64,000 nucleotides of DNA from Actinoplanes cyaneus (lineage in GTDB: Bacteria; Actinomycetota; Actinomycetes; Mycobacteriales; Micromonosporaceae), in assembly GCF_016862095.1 (NCBI RefSeq), contig NZ_BOMH01000033.1, positions 1 through 64,000 on the forward strand, written 5' to 3'. How positions within the stretch are numbered: the first letter of the stretch is position 1; each line of letters begins with the position of its first letter. The notes beneath the pieces were generated by a model. It was not told the DNA's origin and searched no databases. It saw nothing but the letters and a program-made list of their open reading frames with translations. The position numbers were made by a program, and so were the translations under genes. Shown piece after piece: positions 44,277 through 52,179 of this stretch.

Positions 44277-45158
44277 TCATGAAGCGCCGAGGTGCTCCAC
44301 CGCCGTCCAAGGCTCCTTGGCCGCGACGGTGGCTCCGGCCGGGCACACCTTCCGGAAGTCGCACCAACCGCACAGCGAACCGGGGTTGACCGGGAACGCC
44401 TCATCCGGATCCGTTCCCGCGGCCACCGCCTTCTCCGCGGCCATGATGTCCTGCGCGGTCTCCTCGGCCCGCCGGACCTGCCGGGCCAGCGACTCGTCGG
44501 TGTGCTCGTGCACCGCGACCGTTCCGGTCGGCAGGTGGTGCAGCTCGACCCGGTGACACGGCCGCCGGAACACCCGCTGGGCCGCATACGCATACAGCGC
44601 GAGCGCCTGCGAGCCGCGCGCGTCGTCCGCATCGAGCCCGCTGCGTCCGGTCTTGTAGTCGACGATCACCGCTTCCGGCCCGTCCGGGCCGGGCCGGGCG
44701 TCGATCCGGTCGGCTCGCCCGTTCAGCGCGAGCACCGCCGTCTTGGCGGCGACCACGCGCTCGACGCCGAGCGGCTCCTCCTCCGGGTCGAGGGTCGCGA
44801 CATACGCCTCCAGCCAGTCGAGCGCCTTCCGGTAGGCCGCCCGCTCCAGCTCGACGTCCCGGTAGCCCTCCCGCACCCAGGTGCTCTTCAGCAGCGTGGG
44901 CAGCGCCTCCGGCAGACGGCGCTCCGGCGGCAGGGCATACCAGTTCTTCAGGGCCGTGTGCACGCTCGCGCCGAGCGAGTTGTGCGCCCAGGGCGGCCCC
45001 TTGGGCGGGCTGGGGCGGTCGACATACGAGTATCTGTACCGCCTGGGGCAGTCGGTGAACGCGCCGAGCTTGCTCGGCGTGCAGACGAACAGCTTCTCGG
45101 GCATCCCGGCGAAGCCGAGTTGCTCGGGGACGGCGGCACGGTTCCTGGTGGGAGGCAC
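44277..45158 (-). CDS. RecB-like PD-(D/E)XK exonuclease with Fe-S-type cysteines
   Basis: A 293-aa nuclease of the RecB/Cas4/AddB superfamily (PF12705). It shows TPSKLGAFTDCPRRYRYSYV at the N-terminus, the catalytic ALNGRADRID and VIVDYKTGR, and the C-terminal cysteines CGWCDFRKVCP. Together with the early Cys this gives the four-Cys pattern that binds a 4Fe-4S cluster in relatives. The stand-alone actinobacterial type (compare Rv2119) has no known pathway, and no CRISPR locus is present. It starts with GTG at 45158. Confidence 0.92.
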   Translation of the reverse strand: MPPTRNRAAVPEQLGFAGMPEKLFVCTPSKLGAFTDCPRRYRYSYVDRPSPPKGPPWAHNSLGASVHTALKNWYALPPERRLPEALPTLLKSTWVREGYRDVELERAAYRKALDWLEAYVATLDPEEEPLGVERVVAAKTAVLALNGRADRIDARPGPDGPEAVIVDYKTGRSGLDADDARGSQALALYAYAAQRVFRRPCHRVELHHLPTGTVAVHEHTDESLARQVRRAEETAQDIMAAEKAVAAGTDPDEAFPVNPGSLCGWCDFRKVCPAGATVAAKEPWTAVEHLGAS

Positions 45159-45196
45159 GCGTCAATCCTGCCAGCCCCCTCCGACAAAAAAGAAAG

Positions 45197-45814
45197 TCAG
45201 AAGCGCGGCGCGTACAGCTGGACGAAGGCGAAGATGGCGTCCGCGATCAGCTGCACCGCGATGGCCGCCAGCAGCAGACCGGCGATCCGGGTCAGCACCT
45301 CGATGCCGGCCGGGCGCAGCAGCCGCACGATCAGCCCGGAGAAGCGCAGGACCAGCCAGACGGTGGCCATCACGGCCAGGACCGCGGCGCCGAGGATGAG
45401 GTACTCGTCGAGGCTCCTGGCCCGCTGCACGAAGAGCATGGTGGCGACGATCGCACCCGGGCCGGCCAGCAGCGGGGTGCCGAGTGGGACCAGCGCCACG
45501 TTGCTGGTGCCGGCCTGGTCCTGCGGCTCGTCGGTCTTGCCGGTCAGCAACTGCAGCGCGACCAGCACGAGCAGCAGCCCACCGGCCGCCTGCAGAGCCG
45601 GGAGCTGCACGTGCAGGTAGTCAAGCAGGGTCTGGCCGGCGACCGCGAACCCGATGATCACGCCGAGGGCGAGCAGGACCGCCTGGGTGCCGGCCCGGTT
45701 GCGCGCCTTCGCCGGCATGGCGCCGGTGAGGGCCAGGAAGACCGGCACCATGCCGGGCGGATCGACGATCACCAGCAGAGTCACGAAGAACTCGCCGAAC
45801 AGCTTGAGATTCAC
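45197..45814 (-). CDS. MarC family integral membrane protein
   Basis: A 205-aa protein with six membrane segments and the family start LFGEFFVTLLVIVDPPGMVP. MarC proteins were once linked to multiple antibiotic resistance; their real function is unknown. It precedes the RecB-like gene on the same strand with 38 bp between them. Confidence 0.92.
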   Translation of the reverse strand: MNLKLFGEFFVTLLVIVDPPGMVPVFLALTGAMPAKARNRAGTQAVLLALGVIIGFAVAGQTLLDYLHVQLPALQAAGGLLLVLVALQLLTGKTDEPQDQAGTSNVALVPLGTPLLAGPGAIVATMLFVQRARSLDEYLILGAAVLAVMATVWLVLRFSGLIVRLLRPAGIEVLTRIAGLLLAAIAVQLIADAIFAFVQLYAPRF

Positions 45815-45865
45815 CCGATCAAGGTAGGGCGCGGTTTCCGTTCGCGCAGGCTGGTGCGTCGATCG

Positions 45866-46720
45866 TCACCCGAGAACGGGTACTCCGGTCGCGGCGGCCA
45901 CGATCTTGTCGTACACCTCGGGGGCAGTCTGGAACGCTCCCAGTCGCACCGTCTTGTGCGTACCGTGAAAATCGGACGACCCGGTGACGACGAGCCCCAG
46001 CCTCCCGGCCAGCGCCCGAATCTCCTCCCGCTCCGCAGGTGAGTGATCCTCATGGTCGGCTTCCAGGCCGAACAGTCCCGCGTCGGCGAGTTCGACGATC
46101 AGCTCATCCGGAACCACGCGCCCGCGCTTGGTCGCCCGGGGATGAGCAAAGACGGTCACGCCACCTGCCGCACGCACCGCGGCAACAGCATCGAAAACAT
46201 CAAGATCCGATTTGGGTACGGAGTACCGCGCGCCGAGCCAAGCCGACGCGAACGCCTCGTCGGTGCTGGTCACCAGCCCCGCCCTGATCAGCGCCTGCGC
46301 GATGTGCGGCCGGCCGACCGAGCCGCCCGCCGCATACTCGAACACCTCGTCCCAGGTGATCGGCACCCCGTCGGCGCGCAGCAACTCCACGATCCGCTCG
46401 GCCCGCTGCTCCCGATCGGTGCGCAGCGCCAGCATGGACGCGGTCAGCGCCGGGTCGTCCGGGTCGAAAAGGTACGCGAGCAGGTGCAACGAGATCCCCG
46501 GCTGCACGCCGTGCCACCGGCAGGACAGCTCGGCCCCGCGCACCAACCGCATCCCCGCGGGACGGGCCGCGGCCGCGGCGGCCCAGCCCCCGGTCGTGTC
46601 GTGGTCCGTGATCGCCATGACGTCCAGCTCGGCGGCCGCCCCCGCCACGACCAGCTCGGCCGGGGTCAGGGTCCCGTCGCTGGCGGTGGAGTGGCAGTGC
46701 AGATCGATCCGGCGACTCAG
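45866..46720 (-). CDS. PHP domain phosphoesterase with probable CTG start
   Basis: A 284-aa metal-dependent phosphoesterase related to Rv2131c-independent PHP/nucleotidase proteins (YciV/TrpH-like). The metal-binding motifs are DLHCHSTASDG (first His pair), ITDHDT, and later VFAHPRATKRG and GSDFHGTHK. The essential first motif lies upstream of every ATG, GTG or TTG in frame (first is GTG 46648). The only fitting start is CTG at 46720, which overlaps the stop of the PH-domain gene as CTGA, like the usual ATGA coupling. Annotation from 46648 would lose the active site. Confidence 0.85.
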   Translation of the reverse strand: MSRRIDLHCHSTASDGTLTPAELVVAGAAAELDVMAITDHDTTGGWAAAAAARPAGMRLVRGAELSCRWHGVQPGISLHLLAYLFDPDDPALTASMLALRTDREQRAERIVELLRADGVPITWDEVFEYAAGGSVGRPHIAQALIRAGLVTSTDEAFASAWLGARYSVPKSDLDVFDAVAAVRAAGGVTVFAHPRATKRGRVVPDELIVELADAGLFGLEADHEDHSPAEREEIRALAGRLGLVVTGSSDFHGTHKTVRLGAFQTAPEVYDKIVAAATGVPVLG

Positions 46721-47532
46721 GCGTCGTCTCCCTCGTCGTCCTTGCCGAGCCGCGCCTCGACTGCCTGCGGCTCATACATCTCCTCGACCACGCGGAGGTA
46801 GAGCTCGTTCGGGTTCGGCAGGTGCTTGACCTCGCGCAACGCCTGGTCCTGACCGGCGGACTCCAGCACGAACGTGCCGTAGCTCAGCATGCGGCCCAGG
46901 GCGGACTGCTCATACTTCATGTCCGTGACCCGCAGCAGCGGCATCATCGCCACCTTGCGCGTGACGATGCCGTTGACCACCATCACCCGCTTGTTGGTGA
47001 GGATGAACCGGTCGAAGTACCAGTCGAAGACCTTCCAGGCCACCCAGCTGATCACGCCGAGCCAGATCAGCACGGCGACGGTGACCATGCCGTTCACGTT
47101 CTGCCGGGTCAGAAAGCCCGCCAGATAGCCGAGCAGCAGGGTCGCGCCGGCGCCGATGCTGAGCGGCAGCGACAGGTGGATCCAGTGCCGCTTCCACTCG
47201 CCCCGATAACGCTCGGTCGGGAAGAGATAGCGGGCGACCAGTGTGGTCGGCTCGTCCTCCAGAGGCAGGAAGCGCCGCGGACCGCTGCTGCGGTCGAGCC
47301 CTTCCAGTTCCTCCTCGGTGAAGACCGGCGACTCGTACTGATCAGGGTCGTCATACTCGTCGCCGCGGCGTGCACGGCTCGCGAACCGGTCATCGTCCGG
47401 ATAGGTCTCGGCATGTGTCCGACCAGGATCGGTGTCCTCGAACGCGGGGTCCCGAAACCTGAAGGCCTCATCGTCGTCCGGAGAGCGCTGGGCGCCCTCG
47501 CCTCGCGGGTCGCGCGGCTCACCAGGATCCAT
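46717..47532 (-). CDS. membrane-flanked bacterial PH (YdbS/bPH2) domain protein
   Basis: A 271-aa protein. The first about 95 residues are acidic and disordered; two membrane segments follow (about 120-142 and 150-172), then a bPH2 domain (about 173-255) with FDRFILTNKRVMVVNGIVTRK and MPLLRVTDMKYEQS, a conserved PF03703 pattern. Function unknown; these proteins are thought to act at the membrane. It is coupled to the PHP gene downstream (CTGA overlap) and follows a 52-aa membrane protein by 9 bp. Confidence 0.88.
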   Translation of the reverse strand: MDPGEPRDPRGEGAQRSPDDDEAFRFRDPAFEDTDPGRTHAETYPDDDRFASRARRGDEYDDPDQYESPVFTEEELEGLDRSSGPRRFLPLEDEPTTLVARYLFPTERYRGEWKRHWIHLSLPLSIGAGATLLLGYLAGFLTRQNVNGMVTVAVLIWLGVISWVAWKVFDWYFDRFILTNKRVMVVNGIVTRKVAMMPLLRVTDMKYEQSALGRMLSYGTFVLESAGQDQALREVKHLPNPNELYLRVVEEMYEPQAVEARLGKDDEGDDA

Positions 47533-47541
47533 GTACGAATG

Positions 47542-47700
47542 CTACGCGACGAGGTCGGTGAAGAAGGTGCCGAAGCCTCGCGCGATGTCCGCGATCGTGC
47601 CCCCGAGTGACTCGAAGACGGCAGCCGCCGATCTCGGGTTGAAGGCGATGAAGAAGATCAAGAACGCAATACCAAGCCAGGTGAGGACCTTCTTGATCAT
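47542..47700 (-). CDS. 52-aa single-pass membrane protein
   Basis: A short gene, ATG 47700 to TAG 47542. It has a basic start MIKK, a hydrophobic helix (VLTWLGIAFLIFFIAF), and an amphipathic end rich in Gly and Phe (SLGGTIADIARGFGTFF). It lies 9 bp upstream of the PH-domain gene in the same direction, preceded by GAGAAGG. I recognise the pattern as a small conserved actinobacterial membrane protein next to PH/PHP genes. Confidence 0.78.
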   Translation of the reverse strand: MIKKVLTWLGIAFLIFFIAFNPRSAAAVFESLGGTIADIARGFGTFFTDLVA

Positions 47701-47807
47701 GGCGGGCCTTCTCCTCTGGTACGGGTGACAAACAGCGCCGCGGCAGTACTGACGGTATCAGCTTCGTAGCCCCGTGTGAACAAAGTGCCCGGAAAGCCGA
47801 TTGCCAG

Positions 47808-48470
47808 TCAGACACGACCGTGCAGGTAAGGCGAGGGTGCTCCGAACACGAGCTCGGGCGGCACACCCTCGGAGAGGTCGTCCAGGACGACATGCTCCGC
47901 GAGAAGATAGCCCGCACTCGCGGGCCACGCTACCGCATAGAGCCAGATTCCCTTTGCCTCACTCACGTATGCGCTGCGATCTTCCGGAGACTCGACACAC
48001 CACAGTGGAGTGGGGTGTCCGCCCACTTTGATCTTGGCATGCGGGCCGGCGCACGGGCCATGGTCGGCGAGCGTCCCGGAGAGCAGATGCCCGGGGTCGG
48101 TGCCCGGAATCCCGGCGAAGCGGTTGCCCAGCCCGACGCCCGGCTGCTCGGCGATGAACAGCAGGTCCGCGGGGCCGCCGCCGAGCGGCTCCGGGCCGCT
48201 GCAGGCGAGCGCGGTGGCGCGCACCCCGGACCGGTCGTCGCCGGCCCAGCCCACTCCGGTGACCGTCCAGCCGGAGGGCAACGGCCAAGGCCCCCAGAGC
48301 GGCATCCGCTCACGTGCCGACGCCGACTCCCGCAGCACCGACCCGACGATCTCGGCACTGATGTGCTCGGCGACGTGGAACGGCTGAACGTCGCCACAGT
48401 TGTCGCAGCGCCAGTTGCTGTGCATCAGGTCCGGCTTGCGGACCTGATCAGCACATCTGGGGCAACTCAC
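47808..48470 (-). CDS. DUF6758-like zinc-ribbon protein
   Basis: A 220-aa soluble protein with an N-terminal zinc ribbon (CPRC and CDNC about 20 residues apart), then a Gly/Pro/Trp-rich globular part with PLWGPWPLPSGWTVTGVGWAGDD. The pattern and the neighbourhood of PH, PHP and MarC genes fit the actinobacterial DUF6758 family. Function unknown. Starts at GTG 48470 or 48482. Confidence 0.78.
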   Translation of the reverse strand: MSCPRCADQVRKPDLMHSNWRCDNCGDVQPFHVAEHISAEIVGSVLRESASARERMPLWGPWPLPSGWTVTGVGWAGDDRSGVRATALACSGPEPLGGGPADLLFIAEQPGVGLGNRFAGIPGTDPGHLLSGTLADHGPCAGPHAKIKVGGHPTPLWCVESPEDRSAYVSEAKGIWLYAVAWPASAGYLLAEHVVLDDLSEGVPPELVFGAPSPYLHGRV

Positions 48471-48544
48471 CGTGACACCCACACTCCATACCGTGCGGGT
48501 CCGGGAAGCCGCCGTCAAGCGGATCGGCGGAACGGGCCGGAACG

Positions 48545-49177
48545 TCAGGCCGGCGGCGGAGCGGCGTGCGCCCGGATCCACGCATGCATCGCGATCCCAC
48601 TGGCCACACCTGCGTTGATCGACCGCGTGGAGCCGTACTGAGCAATGGAGAACAGCTGTGAACAGGCGCTTCGCGCCACGTCGGAGAGGCCGGGCCCCTC
48701 CTGGCCGAAGAGCAGCACGCATCGCCGGGGCAGCGTGACGGTCTCCATCGGGCGCGAGCCGGGCAGATTGTCGATGCCGATCACCGGGATCTCCGCGGCG
48801 GCCGCCCAGGCGACGAACCCCTCGATCGTGGGGTGATGCCGCACGTGCTGATAACGATCGGTGACCATCGCGCCGCGCCGGTTCCACTTGCGCAGCCCGA
48901 CGATGTGCACCTCGGCGGCGAGGAACGCGTTGGCGTTGCGGACCACGGTGCCGATGTTGAGGTCGTGCTGCCAGTTCTCGATCGCGACGTGGAAATCGTG
49001 ACGGCGGGTGTCCAGGTCCGCGATCACCGCTTCGCGACTCCAGTACCGGTAGCGGTCCACCACGTTGCGCCGGTCACCGTTCGCCAGCAGCTCGGGATCG
49101 TACTGCTCCCCGGTCGGCCATTCGCCTGCCCACGGGCCCACGCCTACCTCGGTGGATTGGTCCTCGCCCACGGTCAT
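48545..49177 (-). CDS. TrmH (SpoU) family RNA methyltransferase
   Basis: A 210-aa SPOUT-type 2'-O-methyltransferase. The motifs are NIGTVVRNANAFLAAEVHIVG (motif 1 with Asn and Arg), LLFGQEGPGLS (motif 2, forming the knot) and STRSINAGVASGIAMHAW (motif 3). Substrate could be tRNA or rRNA; sequence alone does not decide. It is preceded by a 531-bp gap that holds a perfect CRP-type site about 230 bp from its start. Confidence 0.92.
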   Translation of the reverse strand: MTVGEDQSTEVGVGPWAGEWPTGEQYDPELLANGDRRNVVDRYRYWSREAVIADLDTRRHDFHVAIENWQHDLNIGTVVRNANAFLAAEVHIVGLRKWNRRGAMVTDRYQHVRHHPTIEGFVAWAAAAEIPVIGIDNLPGSRPMETVTLPRRCVLLFGQEGPGLSDVARSACSQLFSIAQYGSTRSINAGVASGIAMHAWIRAHAAPPPA

Positions 49178-49407
49178 GGGGCGTTAGGCTACTCATCCGG
49201 CCGGCGGGATTCCCACACGGCCGGGATGCGCTGCACGGGATGCTCTGCTCGAGAGATCGCTCGGAGAAGTATCGCGAGGGAACTGTCGCGCCGGCTCAAC
49301 CGGCGGGAGACGCAATGAGCGGCGGGGCCCTCCCCGGCACCCGCCGCCCACGCTCTGTTGGGAAAGAGTTTGCCTTACCGTCCGTATCCATGTGAAGGAA
49401 TCTCGGA

Positions 49408-49423
49408 TGTGATGCAGCTCACA
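49408..49423. promoter_or_regulatory. CRP/GlxR-type binding site
   Basis: TGTGATGCAGCTCACA is a perfect TGTGA-N6-TCACA palindrome, the binding pattern of CRP-family regulators including mycobacterial CRP. It lies between two divergent genes, about 230 bp from trmH-like and 285 bp from the thioredoxin gene. Confidence 0.6.
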
Positions 49424-49643
49424 AATAGGTTTGTTAACAGTTTCCTGGAGCCGATGGGCGCGTTCCCACAGGCGACGCACAGGCAGCACAAATGCCCCAC
49501 ATGGCGTGATCATGGATAGATCGTGCAGGCGAGCAGTGTCGTCAACCTGACACCGCCCGCCTACTATCAGTTACGATGGTGGCTCGAGGTCGCCCGCTGA
49601 CCCGCAGAAGGTGCCGTAGGACACGTGTCACGGCTCTCCCGGC

Positions 49644-49670
49644 GGGAATGGTTAAGAGGTGCCTGGAGTT
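49644..49670 (+). promoter_or_regulatory. SigR-type (redox) promoter of the thioredoxin gene
   Basis: GGGAAT, an 18-nt spacer and GTT exactly match the SigR consensus of Streptomyces. The expected start site about 7 bp downstream leaves a leader of about 30 nt containing GGAGG before the ATG at 49709. Confidence 0.75.
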
Positions 49671-49708
49671 TCACCCGACGAAAGCGATTCCCGCAGACGG
49701 AGGCATCA

Positions 49709-50110
49709 ATGGCGACGGTTGCGCTGACCACAGCGAACTTCGACGAGGTCACCAGCACGGACGGCATCGTCCTGGTCGACTTCTGGGCCAGCTGGTGCGG
49801 GCCCTGCGTGCGCTTCGCGCCGACCTACGAGCGGTCCTCGGAGAAGCACCCGGAGATCACCTTCGGCAAGGTCGACACCGAGGCCGAGCAGGCGCTCGCC
49901 GCAAAGTTCGACATCCGGTCGATCCCGACCATCATGGCGGTCCGCGACGGCATCGTGGTCTTCGCCCAGCCCGGCGCACTCCCTGAGTCCGCCCTGGAGA
50001 GCCTGATCGAGAAGGTCGAGCAGCTCGACATGGACGAGGTCCGCGAGCAGGTCGCGGCGCACAAGAAGGGCCACGAGCCCTCGGCCGCCACGAGTGGCGC
50101 CGCTAGCTGA
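49709..50110 (+). CDS. trxA: thioredoxin
   Basis: A 133-aa cytoplasmic thioredoxin with the active site WASWCGPC near residue 30, the conserved cis-Pro segment IRSIPTIM, and a C-terminal extension of about 20 residues rich in Ala and Lys. Start ATG 49709 with GGAGG 6 bp upstream. A SigR-type promoter precedes it, as for trx genes in Streptomyces, and a terminator follows. The symbol trxA is by family; several paralogues may exist. Confidence 0.94.
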   Translation: MATVALTTANFDEVTSTDGIVLVDFWASWCGPCVRFAPTYERSSEKHPEITFGKVDTEAEQALAAKFDIRSIPTIMAVRDGIVVFAQPGALPESALESLIEKVEQLDMDEVREQVAAHKKGHEPSAATSGAAS

Positions 50111-50134
50111 CCAGCAGAAACACCCGCTAGACGC

Positions 50135-50167
50135 GAGGCCTGTGGACCGGTTCGGTCCACGGGCCTC
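50135..50167 (+). terminator. thioredoxin terminator
   Basis: GAGGCC-GTGGACC and GGTCCAC-GGGCCTC with a short loop, followed by ATGCTTTT. Confidence 0.8.
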
Positions 50168-50228
50168 ATGCTTTTCGCAAAGGTACGCCGTACGTGTCCA
50201 CAGTCTCCCGGAAGCGGTGGACACGATC

Positions 50229-50244
50229 TCGTACGTGTGTTCGA
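50229..50244 (+). promoter_or_regulatory. SOS box (LexA site)
   Basis: TCGTAC-GTGT-GTTCGA matches the actinobacterial SOS box TCGAAC-N4-GTTCGA at 11 of 12 defined positions. It ends 9 bp before the ATG of the radical SAM gene. Confidence 0.75.
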
Positions 50245-50253
50245 ATAGCCGCC

Positions 50254-52179
50254 ATGCGATGGTCCCACCTGTCGGCTCGCGCCGACGACGGCTCGCTCCC
50301 GGACAGGGCTGCGCCCGCGGCTCCACCCCTGCCGCTGGCGTTGCCCGGCGCGACCGTCCGCACGTTCGACACCCCGGGGTTCGCCGGCATGACGTTCTAC
50401 GAGATCCGCGCGAAATCGCTGATCAACCGGGTGCCCGGCGCTTCCCGCGTGCCGTTCGAGTGGACCGTCAATCCCTATCGTGGCTGCTCCCACGCCTGTA
50501 CGTATTGCTTGTCCGGCGACACGCCGATCCTGATGGCCGACGGGTCGACCCGGCGCCTCGCGGAGATCCGCCCGGGCGACTCGGTGATGGGCACGATGGG
50601 AGCGGGCCCGCACCGGCGATATGTGCCGACCACCGTGCTCGACCACTGGGCCACCAGCAAGCCGTCCTTTCGGGTCACCCTCTCCGACGGCACCCGTCTG
50701 GTCTCCAGCGGTGACCACCGGTTCCTCACCGACCGCGGCTGGCGCTACGTCAGCCCCGGCGAGCCGCACCAGCCGGCCCTCGCGATCGGCGACCTGATGT
50801 TCGGGGTCGGCCACTTCGCCGAGCCGCCCAAAGAGTCCCCGGACTATCAGGCCGGTTTCCTCTGCGGCCTGCTCCGCGGTGACGCCGCCAGCCGGGCAGG
50901 CCGCGAGGGGGACGCCTGGGTCCGCGCCGACGGCTATCTCGACGACATCTCCCTCCCGGACGCTTTGCGCTGGCCCGAGCTGCCCTCCGGCGAGTGGTTC
51001 AAGGGGTTCCTGGCCGGCGCGTTCGGCGCGGTCGGCCGGGCCGAACGACTCGCCATCGCCTTCGAGAGCACCGACCGCATCTACCTACGGTGGGTCACCG
51101 AGGCCCTCACCCACCTGGGTCTGACCAGCCGCACCCCGGTGCCCTGCCGCGCCGAGCGGCCCGGCCGGGTGGAGACCGGACGCGACCTGTGGTCCGCGCT
51201 GCGTTTTCGGCACCTCACCGGCGCGTTGGACGCCGCGCTCGACGCCTCCGGCGTCGGGGTTCGCGCCGACCGCCGGCTCGCCGTCGCCGACATCGAGGAT
51301 CTCGGCCTCACCCTGCCGCTGTTCGACATCTCCACCGGCACCGGCGACTTCATCGCCGACGGTGTGGTCAGCCACAACTGCTTCGCCCGCGGCACCCACA
51401 AGTATCTGGACCTCGACCCCGGCCACGACTTCGACTCCCGCATCGTGGTGAAGGTGAACGCCGGCGAGTTGATCCGCCGCGAGCTCGCCGACTCCCGCTG
51501 GTCCGGCGCCCCGATCGCGATGGGCACGAATGTCGACGTCTACCAGCGGGCCGAGGGGCGCTACCGGTTGATGCCGGAGATCCTGACCGCGTTGCGCGAC
51601 CACGCGAACCCGTTCTCCATCCTCACCAAGGGCACGCTGATCCTGCGCGACCTGGAGCTGCTCCAGCAGGCCGCCGAGGTGACGCAGGTGGCACTGGCCT
51701 TCTCGGTCGGCTTCGTCGACGAGCGGGTCTGGCGTTCCGCCGAGCCCGGCACGCCCAGCCCGCAACGCCGCCTCGATGCTGTCCGGCGCCTCACCGACGC
51801 CGGCTTCCCGGTCGGTGTCCTGCTCGCGCCGATCCTGCCCGGCCTGACCGACACCGAGGAGTCAATCGACGAGACCGTCGCGGCCATCGCCGCGGCCGGC
51901 GCCACCGGCGTCACCCCGATCCCGCTGCACCTGCGACCCGGCGCCCGGGAGTGGTATGCGGCTTGGCTCTCCCACGAGCACCCACACCTGGTCCCCCGCT
52001 ATCGCACGTTGTTCGCGAACGGGTCCTACTCGCCGCGCACCTACCAGGACGAGTTGACCGCCAGGGTCCGGATGGCCGCTCGCCGTCACGGTCTCCACCG
52101 TCCTACGCCGGTCCAGTTCCGGACCGTGCCCACCCCGGAGGCCGGCACGCCCCAGTCCGATCAACTCACTCTCCTGTGA
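50254..52179 (+). CDS. Rv2578c-family radical SAM protein interrupted by an intein
   Basis: A 641-aa precursor; the mature protein has 350 residues. Exteins form a radical SAM enzyme related to spore-photoproduct-lyase-like Rv2578c proteins, with the cluster motif RGCSHACTY-CFAR restored only after splicing. Other pieces are FDSRIVVKVNAGELIRREL and GTNVDVYQRAEGRYRL. The reaction is unknown. As I recall, the M. tuberculosis gene belongs to the LexA regulon, and an SOS box sits directly upstream here, suggesting a DNA-damage role (inference). The ATG at 50254 was chosen over TTG/GTG starts that would place the SOS box inside the coding region. Confidence 0.92.
   Translation: MRWSHLSARADDGSLPDRAAPAAPPLPLALPGATVRTFDTPGFAGMTFYEIRAKSLINRVPGASRVPFEWTVNPYRGCSHACTYCLSGDTPILMADGSTRRLAEIRPGDSVMGTMGAGPHRRYVPTTVLDHWATSKPSFRVTLSDGTRLVSSGDHRFLTDRGWRYVSPGEPHQPALAIGDLMFGVGHFAEPPKESPDYQAGFLCGLLRGDAASRAGREGDAWVRADGYLDDISLPDALRWPELPSGEWFKGFLAGAFGAVGRAERLAIAFESTDRIYLRWVTEALTHLGLTSRTPVPCRAERPGRVETGRDLWSALRFRHLTGALDAALDASGVGVRADRRLAVADIEDLGLTLPLFDISTGTGDFIADGVVSHNCFARGTHKYLDLDPGHDFDSRIVVKVNAGELIRRELADSRWSGAPIAMGTNVDVYQRAEGRYRLMPEILTALRDHANPFSILTKGTLILRDLELLQQAAEVTQVALAFSVGFVDERVWRSAEPGTPSPQRRLDAVRRLTDAGFPVGVLLAPILPGLTDTEESIDETVAAIAAAGATGVTPIPLHLRPGAREWYAAWLSHEHPHLVPRYRTLFANGSYSPRTYQDELTARVRMAARRHGLHRPTPVQFRTVPTPEAGTPQSDQLTLL
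50506..51378 (+). other. intein (291 aa) with degenerate LAGLIDADG region
   Basis: The intein starts C-LSGDTPILMADG (block A), has GDHRFLT (block B) and ends DFIADGVVSHN before Cys+1. Insertion is before the third Cys of the radical SAM CxxxCxxC motif. The middle contains AGFLCGLLRGDA and GFLAGAFGAVG, two LAGLIDADG-like helices. The second lacks the acidic residue, so the homing endonuclease is probably inactive while splicing residues are intact. Confidence 0.9.

Larger units (their letters stand above)
49178..49708. other. 531-bp regulatory gap between TrmH and thioredoxin genes
   Basis: No convincing gene. It contains a CRP-like palindrome (49408-49423) and the SigR-type thioredoxin promoter (49644-49670). 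The remaining frames have poor codon use. Confidence 0.6.

Noticed and set aside
44277..45158. Cas4-like nuclease as evidence of a CRISPR locus
   Set aside because: No repeats or other cas genes; the stand-alone RecB-like type is normal in actinobacteria.
49193..49513. 106-codon minus frame in the gap before the thioredoxin gene
   Set aside because: Poor codon use, no ribosome binding site and no motif; the region is better explained as regulatory DNA.
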